The notes under the pieces are model-generated. The model was not told where the DNA came from. It saw nothing but the letters and a program-made list of their open reading frames with translations, and did not search any database. This document shows, piece after piece, positions 1 to 8,071 of a stretch of DNA of 64,000 nt. The DNA comes from Streptomyces galbus (GTDB lineage Bacteria; Actinomycetota; Actinomycetes; Streptomycetales; Streptomycetaceae). The stretch's first letter is position 1, and every line of letters starts with the position of its first letter. Made by a program: the position numbers and the translations under genes. The stretch lies in NCBI RefSeq assembly GCF_005280195.1, contig NZ_SZPR01000017.1, positions 186,001-250,000 on the forward strand, in the 5' to 3' direction.

Positions 1-556
1 CTCCGACCCCTATCCCCCGGAAGGCCCGCAGGCCCGACTCAAGATCGATACTCTGCGGTTGGACCTCCCCCTGATGGCGAGCGGCAGCGGCGAGGAATAG
101 GCGTAACCGGGCGGCATCCACGAACGGCTGGTGAAGATCGCAACCACGGAGCCTGCCACCCCACAACCTCACAGTGCCGGCGAGGGTAGGAGCAGTGGGC
201 AAGCCTTCAGAAGCAGCGATCAGGAGATCCCCCGCGCCACATGAAGGGTCCCAGTAGCGATCCGCTGTAGCTGACGCCTCGGGTCCACCGAGCAACGAGG
301 CGAACTTGGCTCGTACCGGCCCACCCGTGAAGAAGGCTCCCTCGTCACGCCGCACTTGCAGCGGCACCAGGGAACGCAACTGCTGCGCCGCCTGACCGTT
401 CAAGGCGTGGTGAACATCCTGCTCAACGCGCCCCCACGACCCACGCACAACGTCCGAGGCGAGCACCCTCAGTCGGTCGGTGTACACCCCATATTCAGCC
501 GTTCGCACGCGGCCCCCTTCCCTAACGGTGTCAACTGCCTTATATGTAGCTGACAT
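1..556 (-). CDS. N-6 adenine DNA methylase, partial (runs off left edge)
   Basis: The frame is open on the minus strand from ATG at 556 to the window edge, giving 185 visible residues; the first in-frame upstream stop is at 563-565, so this ATG is the start. Residues 103-112 read DPSCGAGDLL, the S-adenosylmethionine-binding motif I of N6-adenine/HsdM-type methylases. Residues 74-79 (GAFFTG) fit the upstream motif X, and GCDLHQPFVDAARL (138-151) fits motif II with acidic D140. The catalytic (N/D)PPY motif would lie beyond the edge. The gene carries a TTA codon (104-106), has relaxed codon bias and is divergent from the GHKL gene by 80 bp. It probably belongs to a modification or defence locus extending leftward. 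Family assignment is solid; target and partner are unknown. Confidence 0.8.
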   Translation of the reverse strand, partial: MSATYKAVDTVREGGRVRTAEYGVYTDRLRVLASDVVRGSWGRVEQDVHHALNGQAAQQLRSLVPLQVRRDEGAFFTGGPVRAKFASLLGGPEASATADRYWDPSCGAGDLLIAASEGLPTAPTLAGTVRLWGGRLRGCDLHQPFVDAARLRLFLAAAARHQGEVQPQSIDLESGLRAFRGIGVG

Positions 557-636
557 TGACGATCAGTGCGCCGCTATTCTGCAGCAGGCTGGCCGGCCTC
601 GGAACCCCGGGGTAGGTCCAGTCCGAAGGGGGATCC

Positions 637-2760
637 TTGACGACTCATCTGCGCTTCGCCCCAGAGATCTTGGTGCGACTCGGCGAGGAGCTCATCCCGC
701 ACCCTGACCTGGGGGTGATCGAACTGGTCCGTAACGCCTACGACGCTGACGCTGACTACTGCAACGTCACCCTCACCAACGCGTCCCAACCCGGCGGGAC
801 ACTGGTTGTCGAGGACAACGGTGACGGCATGACCGCAGACGACATCAGGGACGGCTTCCTCCTGATCGGCCGCTCGACGAAGCCTGGCTCGCCTCTGACG
901 CGCAAGGGGCGACGTAAAGTCGGCGAAAAAGGGCTGGGGCGGCTCGCGGCCCTGCGCCTGGGACGCAGGGTGGATCTGATAACCCGGCCACGTGAAGAGC
1001 TAGGTACCGAGTATGTGCTTCAAATCGATTGGGCCGATTACGAGTCGGTGAATACCGTTGAGGACGTTGAATTAAACGTCGAGAAACGGCAGACAACGAA
1101 GAAGCCGGGCACCGACCTCACGATTTACGGCCTGCGTCAAGGCTTCGATGCCACCGAAATGGAGCGGCTCGCACGGGCCATGCGTCTCCTAACAGGATTC
1201 TTCGAAGATCAGGACACCGGCTTTAAGGCCACCCTCAATGCACCACAGTTCGAGAAAGTCGCCGCTGCCGTAAATCACGGATTCTTCGATGATTACGAGT
1301 ACAGACTAGTAGCTCATCTAGACGATGAGGGGCACGCAAGCGCGGCACTCTACAACTGGAAGAATGAAGAAGTTGCGCGTGGAGATCACTTTGATGTAGC
1401 GCAAGGTCGCGTGAGGGGCCAATTGCAGGCACCACTCGCTTATCAAGCGCCGCCAGCAACATTCGAACTTTGGATGTTCATCCTGGACGCCAAGTCCTTT
1501 ACCCGTCGGGCTTCACCACACAAACATTCCGATCTTAGGCCATGGCTTAAAGTGATTGGCGGTGTGCACCTATTTCATCGAGGTTTGCGTGTTCACCCAT
1601 ACGGCGACCCCGGATTTGACTGGCTCGAGCTGAACCTCCTGCGATCGCGCAGTCCAGAACTTCGGCCTTCCAGTAACACTAGTGTGGGTCGTGTTTCCGT
1701 GGAAGATCCGGGTGACGCCTTAACTCCCAAAACCGACCGGATGGGATTTCAGGAGAATCTGGCTTTCATCGATTTGCGCGAGTTTGCCCGACGAGCAACC
1801 GACTGGGCGGCGCGCGAGCGTCTTCGAATTCGTGAAGCCGGAAGGATCGGCGGAGCGGCAGCAGCCAAAAAGGAGAAGGAGAAGGCTAAGCGTTCGATCA
1901 ATACAGTTCTGAACGAGATCAGAAAATTCAATCCAGTTCAAGCGGCAGAAGTCTCAGAGTTGGTTGACACCCAAGAGCGATATATTCAAGCTCTTGAGCG
2001 CGACCGCCTCCTGTATAGGTCTCTGGCGACAGTCGGCATTAGCACCGCAGTGTTCGCCCATGAGTCGCTAACAACTTCCGCCGGGCTCGGCGAGGACCTG
2101 GAGATGCTGGAGAGCCGAATCCGGGAGCTGACTGAAGAGTCCTCATACGCTGGGCGCCTCGAAAAGATCCTGAACCGCGCCAAGGGATGCGCCACATCCA
2201 TTCATTCATTCGCCAAGGTTCCCCTGCGTATGCTGCGGCGCAGCAAACGCCGAGCAGCAGTGATAGACGTGAATGACGCATGCCGAGAGTTTGCGGAGAT
2301 GTTCGGGGGCTATCTAACCGATAGAAATATCCTGTTGGATCTGGATCTGAGCGATGAACCGGCTCGTGTACTCACACCTGTCGCGGACATTGAGTCGATC
2401 TACACCAATCTGGTCATTAATTCAGCGAATGCTTTCTCGCATTCGACAGAGCCTTCGGGTGAACAAGTGGTCCTCATTCGCACCCGAACAGACTCTCGTC
2501 ATGTGTTCATTGACGTGGCCGACTCAGGGCCAGGATTGACTGATGTCTCTGTGGAGAACATGTGGCTCCCAGGCGAAGGGGGCGAGACGTCCGACGGGAC
2601 AGGTCTGGGGTTGACAATTGTCAGGGATATCGTCGCCGACCTTCACGGGAAGAAGAGCGTGCTGGAAGACGGAGAACTGTCGGCTGAAATCCACGGGGAA
2701 CTGGGAGGTGCCGCATTTCATATCCGGCTCCCCAAGCAGGCCGACGGTAGGGACAGGTAG
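637..2760 (+). CDS. Dual GHKL ATPase / histidine-kinase-like sensor protein
   Basis: The product has 707 aa. The TTG start at 637 has a good ribosome site (GAAGGGGGA) a few bases upstream. It carries two GHKL modules. The N-terminal one is Hsp90/MutL-like: NAYDA at 33-37, DNGDG at 60-64 and GEKGLGRLAA at 96-105. The C-terminal one is histidine-kinase-like: N595 in the N box, DSGPG at 629-633 and GTGLGL at 654-659. A Lys/Glu-rich coiled coil (about 405-470) leads to an H-box-like helix with His475-Glu476 (FAHES). There are no membrane segments, so sensing should be cytoplasmic. The next gene encodes a receiver, suggesting phosphotransfer from His475. TTA codons occur at 1072 and 1720. I infer a sensor ATPase/kinase of a defence-type cassette; the ligand is unknown. 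Confidence 0.85.
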   Translation: MTTHLRFAPEILVRLGEELIPHPDLGVIELVRNAYDADADYCNVTLTNASQPGGTLVVEDNGDGMTADDIRDGFLLIGRSTKPGSPLTRKGRRKVGEKGLGRLAALRLGRRVDLITRPREELGTEYVLQIDWADYESVNTVEDVELNVEKRQTTKKPGTDLTIYGLRQGFDATEMERLARAMRLLTGFFEDQDTGFKATLNAPQFEKVAAAVNHGFFDDYEYRLVAHLDDEGHASAALYNWKNEEVARGDHFDVAQGRVRGQLQAPLAYQAPPATFELWMFILDAKSFTRRASPHKHSDLRPWLKVIGGVHLFHRGLRVHPYGDPGFDWLELNLLRSRSPELRPSSNTSVGRVSVEDPGDALTPKTDRMGFQENLAFIDLREFARRATDWAARERLRIREAGRIGGAAAAKKEKEKAKRSINTVLNEIRKFNPVQAAEVSELVDTQERYIQALERDRLLYRSLATVGISTAVFAHESLTTSAGLGEDLEMLESRIRELTEESSYAGRLEKILNRAKGCATSIHSFAKVPLRMLRRSKRRAAVIDVNDACREFAEMFGGYLTDRNILLDLDLSDEPARVLTPVADIESIYTNLVINSANAFSHSTEPSGEQVVLIRTRTDSRHVFIDVADSGPGLTDVSVENMWLPGEGGETSDGTGLGLTIVRDIVADLHGKKSVLEDGELSAEIHGELGGAAFHIRLPKQADGRDR

Positions 2761-2773
2761 GTAGCACAGCCCG

Positions 2774-3499
2774 ATGCTCGACACGGCCACATCTGACCTT
2801 CAAGGGCTCGATGAAATAAGGGTTGCCCTTGTAGATGATCGCAAGGATGCGCTGACCAGGACCTGCGATCTCCTCGAAGATTTACCCCTGAGTTTTGAAT
2901 CGATGCTTCTGCGAGAAACGCAGACACTCGATAGCGTACTCAGGGAGATCCGGGCGCGCGGCTGCAATGCTTTGATTTCGGATCATCGCCTACGTCATCA
3001 ATCGCATGTCGGATTCGACGGTGCGGAGCTGGTCTACAGAGCTAACGAGAGAAAGCTACCAGCAATCCTGTACAGCGCTTACGTTGAGGATGACGAAGCG
3101 ACAACAATCCGCGAGTGGCGCTATTTCATCCCCCGCGTGGTAGAGAAGGGACCTGGGTCCGTCAAAGTGATCCCGGGAGCCCTCAAAGCCGCCAAGGCGG
3201 AATCAGATGGTGTGCGTCCGCTTGAGCGGCGAGGCTTCCTCACTCCGATTCGGGTCGTCGATATTCACCGTGATTCAGGATACCCAACGGTGGAAGTTAC
3301 CGTGACCGCATGGAAGCCGGACGCTAGAGTTACGATTCCTGCTACCCGCCTCCCGGTCACGCACCGAAAACTCTCGCCCGGTCTCATCGGTCAGGTATTT
3401 CTCGGTGACGTAAATTTCTACGCCGAGGAAGAGTCCGAATTATTCTTTCACAAACTTCGGCCAGCGCCAGAGATCCCCTCTGATTGGAAGTCCGAATGA
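2774..3499 (+). CDS. Response-regulator receiver protein with non-HTH C-terminal domain
   Basis: The product has 241 aa, and its ATG lies 13 bp after the kinase-like gene. The N-terminal half is a CheY-like receiver: acidic pair D21-D22 after the first strand, probable phosphoacceptor D70 (ISDHRL), S101 in YSAY at the switch position and K125 in VVEKGP. The remaining 110 or so residues look beta-rich and show no helix-turn-helix, so this is unlikely to be a classical transcription factor. It more likely passes the signal to the downstream hydrolase, whose start overlaps this stop as ATGA. TTA codons occur at 2882 and 3440. Receiver call strong; output role inferred. Confidence 0.8.
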   Translation: MLDTATSDLQGLDEIRVALVDDRKDALTRTCDLLEDLPLSFESMLLRETQTLDSVLREIRARGCNALISDHRLRHQSHVGFDGAELVYRANERKLPAILYSAYVEDDEATTIREWRYFIPRVVEKGPGSVKVIPGALKAAKAESDGVRPLERRGFLTPIRVVDIHRDSGYPTVEVTVTAWKPDARVTIPATRLPVTHRKLSPGLIGQVFLGDVNFYAEEESELFFHKLRPAPEIPSDWKSE

Positions 3500-4566
3500 C
3501 CACGGCACAAGCGGGGATCCAGCCCGTGCCACAGCCCACGAAGGCCTCGACTGAGGCAGTTATCTTGGACGTAGGTCATGGAAACTGCGCAGTCCTTCGT
3601 GATGGCAATAGGTGCGTCATAGTGGACGCCAAGTCCGACAAACTGCTGTATCAAGAACTTGTGACATCAGGTGTGCGCCGCATCGAGCACTTGGTGCTCT
3701 CTCATGCGGACAGTGACCACATCGCCGGTGCTTTGAGGCTGCTCCCCAATGACGACTTCGAAGTTGGAACGGTATGGCTAAACTCCGATAGTCAGAAAGA
3801 CAGTCGGCAATGGCATGAACTACTGGCGCTCCTAACGGCACTGCACCAGGCTGGGCGCCTAAAGGCTCGACTCGCCATTTGCGATCTCGACGGCTGGGAC
3901 CTCTCTCTTGAGAACGTCTTAATCGATGTTATCCATCCCACTTTGACCGACATCGGTCATGGCACGGGAAAGAGAGGACGAGTTCGCCCAGAGATTACGA
4001 CCAACGGAATGTCGGTCGTGCTTCGCGTCCTCCTCGAAGGACTTCCTGCACTGCTTCTTCCTGGCGACCTCGACTCGGCTGGTCTGGATCAAATACTCAG
4101 CCGCGATAAGGAAGTATCAGCTCACGTTCTTGTCTATCCGCATCACGGTGGGCATAGCGGAGGCGGCACAGAGGAATCTTTTGCAAAAGTTCTATGCGAC
4201 GCAGTCTCTCCAGACGTCGTCTTATTCTCCATGGGTCGAGGGGTGTTCAGGAATCCGCTGCCGGAGGTTGTGGAGGAGATAACCCGCTCGTTCCCAGATA
4301 CACGCGTGGCCTGCACGCAGCTTTCGGAGAACTGTCACGTCGGCCCCGTGCCTGACGGCGAGAGAGACTATCTCCTCAATCGCCCTGCTGCTGGCCACAC
4401 AGGAAACAGGTCTTGCGTCGGCACAGTCAGAGTTGCCGTCGCCGATAACCAACTCGTAGTGGAACCAGCGCCCCTGGGTCACAAACGATGGATCAGGCAG
4501 CACGTGAACACCGCTATGTGCGAGTCGAGCGCGATCCTCCCGGTACCCAGGCCGCGCTACCCGTGA
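3496..4566 (+). CDS. ComEC-like metallo-beta-lactamase-fold hydrolase
   Basis: The product has 356 aa. The ATG at 3496 overlaps the preceding TGA (ATGA), so translation is probably coupled; an in-frame TTG at 3484 is less likely. An early LDVGHGN stretch (24-30) and the metal motif H70-A-D72-S-D74-H75 are typical of the ComEC/Rec2-type metallo-beta-lactamase branch. LLPGDLD and YPHHGGHSGG further on supply the later metal ligands. There is no signal peptide or membrane segment, so unlike ComEC it is a free cytoplasmic enzyme, plausibly a nuclease or phosphodiesterase. TTA codons lie at 3919 and 4222. As last gene of the kinase-receiver operon it is the best candidate effector. Substrate unknown. 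Confidence 0.82.
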   Translation: MTTAQAGIQPVPQPTKASTEAVILDVGHGNCAVLRDGNRCVIVDAKSDKLLYQELVTSGVRRIEHLVLSHADSDHIAGALRLLPNDDFEVGTVWLNSDSQKDSRQWHELLALLTALHQAGRLKARLAICDLDGWDLSLENVLIDVIHPTLTDIGHGTGKRGRVRPEITTNGMSVVLRVLLEGLPALLLPGDLDSAGLDQILSRDKEVSAHVLVYPHHGGHSGGGTEESFAKVLCDAVSPDVVLFSMGRGVFRNPLPEVVEEITRSFPDTRVACTQLSENCHVGPVPDGERDYLLNRPAAGHTGNRSCVGTVRVAVADNQLVVEPAPLGHKRWIRQHVNTAMCESSAILPVPRPRYP

Positions 4567-4797
4567 TGGGAAGTCCCAAGCCAGTCCGCACACAGCCCGC
4601 AAGACACCCGCTCAAGACCGTCGCACCCCATCGCCACCAATCGCCAAAAGGCCAGGTCAGCGCCCCACAGGAAACATCCCCGCAGGTCACCGACCCGGCC
4701 CATTACTAGGAGACCAAGAAGGCCTGACCAGGCCCGACGCTCAGGTCTTCCGCCAGCCCGCGGTCGGTGCACCACCGCGGTTCACGCGGCTCCGCGA

Positions 4798-4825
4798 GGG
4801 GCCCGGTCGCAGTCGGCCGGGCCCC
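4798..4825. terminator. Stem-loop terminator at island boundary
   Basis: A perfect 9-bp inverted repeat (GGGGCCCGG at 4798-4806, CCGGGCCCC at 4817-4825) with a 10-nt loop lies downstream of the minus-strand GNAT gene and between it and the island operon. It could stop transcription from both sides. The 230 bp from 4567 to 4797 hold nothing else I can support. Confidence 0.55.
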
Positions 4826-4856
4826 TTCGCCGTGCGTGCGGACGTGCGCGGGGCCG

Positions 4857-5351
4857 TCAGCGGGCGTCGTTCGGGGCCTGCGCGGCGAGGTCCGCCAGCG
4901 GGCCGCCGGAGAGGCGGCAGACCGTCCACTCGTCGAGGAGTTCGGCGCCGAGGGACTTGTAGAAGCCGATCGCCGGCTCGTTCCAGTCCAGCACCCACCA
5001 CTCGAAGCGCTCGTAGCCGTCGCGGCGGCACAGGGCGGCCAGGGAGGCGAGCAGCGCCTTGCCGTGGCCCCCGCCCCGGGCGTGCGGCCGGACGTACAGG
5101 TCCTCCAGGTGCATGCCCCGGGTGCCGGTCCAGGTGGAGAACCGGGGGAACCACAGCGCGTAGCCCACCGTGTCGCCCGTGGCGTCGTCCTCGGCGATCA
5201 GCGCGTGCGCGGCCGGGGGGTCGTCGAACAGCGCCCGGCGGAGCTGCTCGTCGGTGGCGCGGGCCTGTTCCTCGGCCCGCTCGTACGCGGCGAGTTCGCG
5301 GATCATCGCGCGGATCTCGGGGACGTCGTGCACACCGGCGGGCCTGATCAT
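4857..5351 (-). CDS. GNAT family N-acetyltransferase (diamine acetyltransferase-like)
   Basis: The product has 164 aa and starts IRPAGVHDVPEIRAMI, the usual first strand and helix of GNAT enzymes. The acetyl-CoA pyrophosphate loop is visible as RPHARGGGHGKALL after the beta-4 segment MHLEDLYV, and the C-terminal WNEPAIGFYKSLGA matches the last conserved helix. The WVLDWNEPAI region and overall length resemble spermidine/spermine-type acetyltransferases, so an amine substrate is plausible but unproven. It is the first gene right of the island and has normal Streptomyces codon usage. Confidence 0.8.
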   Translation of the reverse strand: MIRPAGVHDVPEIRAMIRELAAYERAEEQARATDEQLRRALFDDPPAAHALIAEDDATGDTVGYALWFPRFSTWTGTRGMHLEDLYVRPHARGGGHGKALLASLAALCRRDGYERFEWWVLDWNEPAIGFYKSLGAELLDEWTVCRLSGGPLADLAAQAPNDAR

Positions 5352-5414
5352 GCCCCCGATCCTGCTCCACCCGGGCCCGGCGTGTCCAACCCCGGTCCGC
5401 CGGGCCCGGGCGGC

Positions 5415-5648
5415 TCAGTGGAACTGCGGGACGATGAGGTAGAGGCCGTAGCCCACCACCGCGGCGCACGCGAGGAAGCACAGGCCCGCCTGGGCCCGTC
5501 CGAGGGCGGTCGGGCCGCCGTCCTCCTGCCGCGCGTCCTCCGCCCGGGACAGGCCGAGGACGCCGAGGGCGAAGACGACGACCACCGCGACGGTGACGCC
5601 GAGGCTGACCGCGGCCACCTGGCCGAGGGCGCTCCAGTCGAGTTCCAT
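5415..5648 (-). CDS. Small two-span membrane protein next to phosphate transporter
   Basis: The product has 77 aa, with an N-terminal hydrophobic segment (VAAVSLGVTVAVVVVFALGV), a charged linker and a second hydrophobic segment near the C terminus (GLCFLACAAVVGYGLYLIV). No known domain is recognised. It lies 18 bp downstream of the Pit-type phosphate permease on the same strand, so it is probably co-transcribed. A small accessory role for the transporter is a guess from position only. Confidence 0.65.
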   Translation of the reverse strand: MELDWSALGQVAAVSLGVTVAVVVVFALGVLGLSRAEDARQEDGGPTALGRAQAGLCFLACAAVVGYGLYLIVPQFH

Positions 5649-5666
5649 CTCTCCCGCTCCCCGCGC

Positions 5667-6821
5667 TCAGGCGGCCGTGCCGACGTGGGCCGGGGGCGCG
5701 CTGCCGACCCGGACCTCGTGGCTGTCGTTGACGTTGGCCGCGTGCACCGGGTTGCGGCGCGAGAGCAGCACCATGCCGCCGGCCAGGGCGGCGCCGACCA
5801 GGGCGACGACGGCCGCGCCCGCGTTCCCGCCGTGGGTGACGACGCTCGCGGCCACACCGCCGACCAGTGCCGCCGAGGGCAGGGTGACCAGCCAGGCGAC
5901 CAGCATCCGGCCGGCCACGCCCCAGCGGACCTCGGCGAGCCGGCGGCCGAGCCCGGCGCCCAGGATGCTGCCGGAGACCACCTGGGTGGTGGACAGGGCG
6001 AAGCCCAGGTGGGCGGAGGTGAGGATGACCGTGGTGGACGCCGTCTCGGCGGCGAAGCCCTGCGGCGACTGGATCTCCGTCAGCCCCTTGCCCATCGTGC
6101 GGATGATGCGCCAGCCGCCCAGGTAGGTGCCCAGGCCGATGGAGAGTCCCGCCGCGCCGATGACCCACAGCGGCGGACCGGCGTCGTGGCCGAGCGCGCC
6201 CGCGGAGATCAGGGTCAGGGTGATGACGCCCATCGTCTTCTGCGCGTCGTTGGTGCCGTGCGCCAGCGAGACGAGCGACGCGGAGGCGATCTGCCCGTAC
6301 CGGAAACCGCCGGTCACGGGCTTGCGGCGGGCCCGTGCGGTGATCCGGTAGGCGCAGTAGGTGGCGGCCAGGGCCGCGACGCCCGCCACCAGGGGCGAGG
6401 CCAGCGCCGGGACGATCACCTTCTCGACCACCTTGTCGACGTGCACCCCGTGCGAGCCGGCACCGACCCAGACCGCGCCGACGAGCCCGCCGAACAGCGC
6501 GTGGGACGAGCTCGACGGCAGCCCGAGCAGCCAGGTCAGCAGGTTCCACAGGATCGCGCCGACCAGCCCCGCGAAGATCATCCCCGGCGTGACTAGGGTG
6601 TCGTCCACGATGCCTCCGGAGATCGTCCGGGCCACCTCGGTGGACAGGAAGGCACCGACGACGTTGAGGACCCCGCTGATCAGCACGGCCGTTCTGGGAC
6701 CGAGCGCACCGGTGGCGATGGAGGTGGCCATCGCGTTCGCCGTGTCGTGGAACCCGTTGGTGAAGTCGAAGGCCAACGCCGTGACGATGACCACCGCCAC
6801 CAGGAAGGTGATGTGATCCAT
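5667..6821 (-). CDS. pit: Low-affinity inorganic phosphate transporter, Pit family
   Basis: The product has 384 aa from ATG at 6821; a TTG nine codons upstream (6848) is possible but the hydrophobic start DHITFLVAVVIV fits the family. The two internally repeated Pit signatures are present: FDFTNGFHDTANAMATS near the N terminus and SLAHGTNDAQKTMGVI in the second half. Many hydrophobic segments indicate a polytopic permease importing phosphate (or metal-phosphate) by ion symport. Its small membrane neighbour lies directly downstream. No PhoU-like partner is visible here. Confidence 0.9.
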   Translation of the reverse strand: MDHITFLVAVVIVTALAFDFTNGFHDTANAMATSIATGALGPRTAVLISGVLNVVGAFLSTEVARTISGGIVDDTLVTPGMIFAGLVGAILWNLLTWLLGLPSSSSHALFGGLVGAVWVGAGSHGVHVDKVVEKVIVPALASPLVAGVAALAATYCAYRITARARRKPVTGGFRYGQIASASLVSLAHGTNDAQKTMGVITLTLISAGALGHDAGPPLWVIGAAGLSIGLGTYLGGWRIIRTMGKGLTEIQSPQGFAAETASTTVILTSAHLGFALSTTQVVSGSILGAGLGRRLAEVRWGVAGRMLVAWLVTLPSAALVGGVAASVVTHGGNAGAAVVALVGAALAGGMVLLSRRNPVHAANVNDSHEVRVGSAPPAHVGTAA

Positions 6822-6891
6822 CCCCCCAGGCAAGCAGAGCGAGGCCAATGCCCGGCGAAGGGCAGGCGAACCCTCGTGTCATCCTGGGGGC

Positions 6892-7653
6892 GTGACCTCG
6901 GCTGAGAGCGCAGACGTGCGCTGGGTGTACGCGTTCGTCGACCGGCCCCGTGCGCGCTGCGCGTCCGCCGGTGCTTTCTGGACGGCCGTGACCGGCACCC
7001 GGCTGTCCGAACCGCGCGGCGAGCGCGGGGAGTTCGCCACCTTCCTCCCCGACGGCACCGACCCCTGCGTGAAGCTGCAGGGCGTCGACGACGGGGACGG
7101 GGGCGCCCACCTCGACCTCTGCGTCGAGGACGTGCCGGGGCTCGTCGAGCGGGCCCGGGCGCTGGGGGCGCGGACGGTCGCCCCGCACGACGACTGGGCC
7201 GTCCTCGCCTCACCCGGCGGGCAGTTGTTCTGCGCGGTGCCGTGGCTCGGGGAGACGGTACGGCCGCCGGTGGTGGCCGGCAGCCGCCTGGACCAGGTCT
7301 GCCTGGACGTCCCGCCGTCCGCCTACGACGCCGAAGTCGCCTTCTGGAGCGAGCTGTTGCCCGGCTGGACGTCCCGGGCGGGGTCCCGGCCCGAGTTCCA
7401 CGTGGTCGCGCCGCCCGCCGGACTGCCCGTGCGGCTGCTGCTCCAGCGGCTGGACGCCGAGCGCCCGGCCTCCGCCCACCTCGACCTGGCCTGCGGCGCG
7501 GACGTCGCGGGCGTACGGGCCCGGCACGAGCGGCTCGGCGCGGTCCTCGTCGCCGAGCGGCCGCACTGGACGGTGATGCGGGACCCGACGGGCGGCACGT
7601 ACTGCCTGACCGGCCGCGACCCGCGGACCGGCGGCCTGCCCGACGCCTCCTAG
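6892..7653 (+). CDS. VOC superfamily (glyoxalase/bleomycin-resistance-like) protein
   Basis: The product has 253 aa from a GTG at 6892 just after a G-run. Two related halves, each ending in an HLDL motif (GAHLDLCVEDV and SAHLDLACGADV) and a WxVxxxPxG-type strand (WAVLASPGGQLFC, WTVMRDPTGGTYC), make a tandem two-domain VOC protein of the Glyoxalase_6 type. Members bind small hydrophobic drugs or act on carbonyl substrates; the substrate here cannot be told. It is divergent from the phosphate transporter. Confidence 0.8.
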   Translation: MTSAESADVRWVYAFVDRPRARCASAGAFWTAVTGTRLSEPRGERGEFATFLPDGTDPCVKLQGVDDGDGGAHLDLCVEDVPGLVERARALGARTVAPHDDWAVLASPGGQLFCAVPWLGETVRPPVVAGSRLDQVCLDVPPSAYDAEVAFWSELLPGWTSRAGSRPEFHVVAPPAGLPVRLLLQRLDAERPASAHLDLACGADVAGVRARHERLGAVLVAERPHWTVMRDPTGGTYCLTGRDPRTGGLPDAS

Positions 7654-7682
7654 GGGGTGTCTCGGCAGGGGGCCGCCCGCGG

Positions 7683-8018
7683 TCAGCGCCAGTCCTCCAC
7701 CTCGACCACGGCGCCGACCGGGATGGCCCCGTACACGTGCGGGAACTCCTCGCCGCCGGGCTTCACGGCCTCGTACACCAGCGGGACGTCCAGCCGGGCC
7801 GGGTCGACGACCAGCACCACCAGGTCGTCGGGCGCGTCCGGGCCGCCGTACAGGAAGGCCGCGACGCGCGGGAGCTGGGCACGGGTGGAGCAGTGGATGA
7901 AGCCCTCCTCCTCGAGGGTGCGGCCCCGGGTGGACCACCGGTAGTCACCCCGGTCGCGGGCGGCCTCCCAGAGCCGGCGCTCGGTGATGTGCAGGACGGG
8001 GGGCTTTTCGGCGGTCAT
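7683..8018 (-). CDS. DUF952 family protein
   Basis: The product has 111 aa and matches the DUF952 pattern: LHITERRLWEAA near the N terminus, the EEGFIHCSTRAQLPRVA block with its FIHCS core, then LVVLVVDPARL and the FPHVYGAIP C-terminal motif. The family is small, soluble and of unknown biochemical role, with a fold recalling ADP-ribosyltransferase-like proteins. It is convergent with the VOC gene across 29 bp. Confidence 0.82.
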   Translation of the reverse strand: MTAEKPPVLHITERRLWEAARDRGDYRWSTRGRTLEEEGFIHCSTRAQLPRVAAFLYGGPDAPDDLVVLVVDPARLDVPLVYEAVKPGGEEFPHVYGAIPVGAVVEVEDWR

Positions 8019-8071
8019 GGGCGCACGCTACCGCGCGGGGCGCGGACCGGGCGGCACGGGGACGGGGCCGG

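Noticed and set aside
4488..4709. 73-aa plus-strand frame overlapping the end of the hydrolase gene
   Set aside because: It overlaps a well-supported gene in another frame, has no ribosome site and no recognisable motif; possibly a remnant at the island edge.
4741..7188. 815-aa minus-strand open frame over the GNAT and phosphate transporter genes
   Set aside because: Arg/Pro/Gly-rich composition typical of a shadow frame in high-G+C DNA; the real genes lie in another frame.
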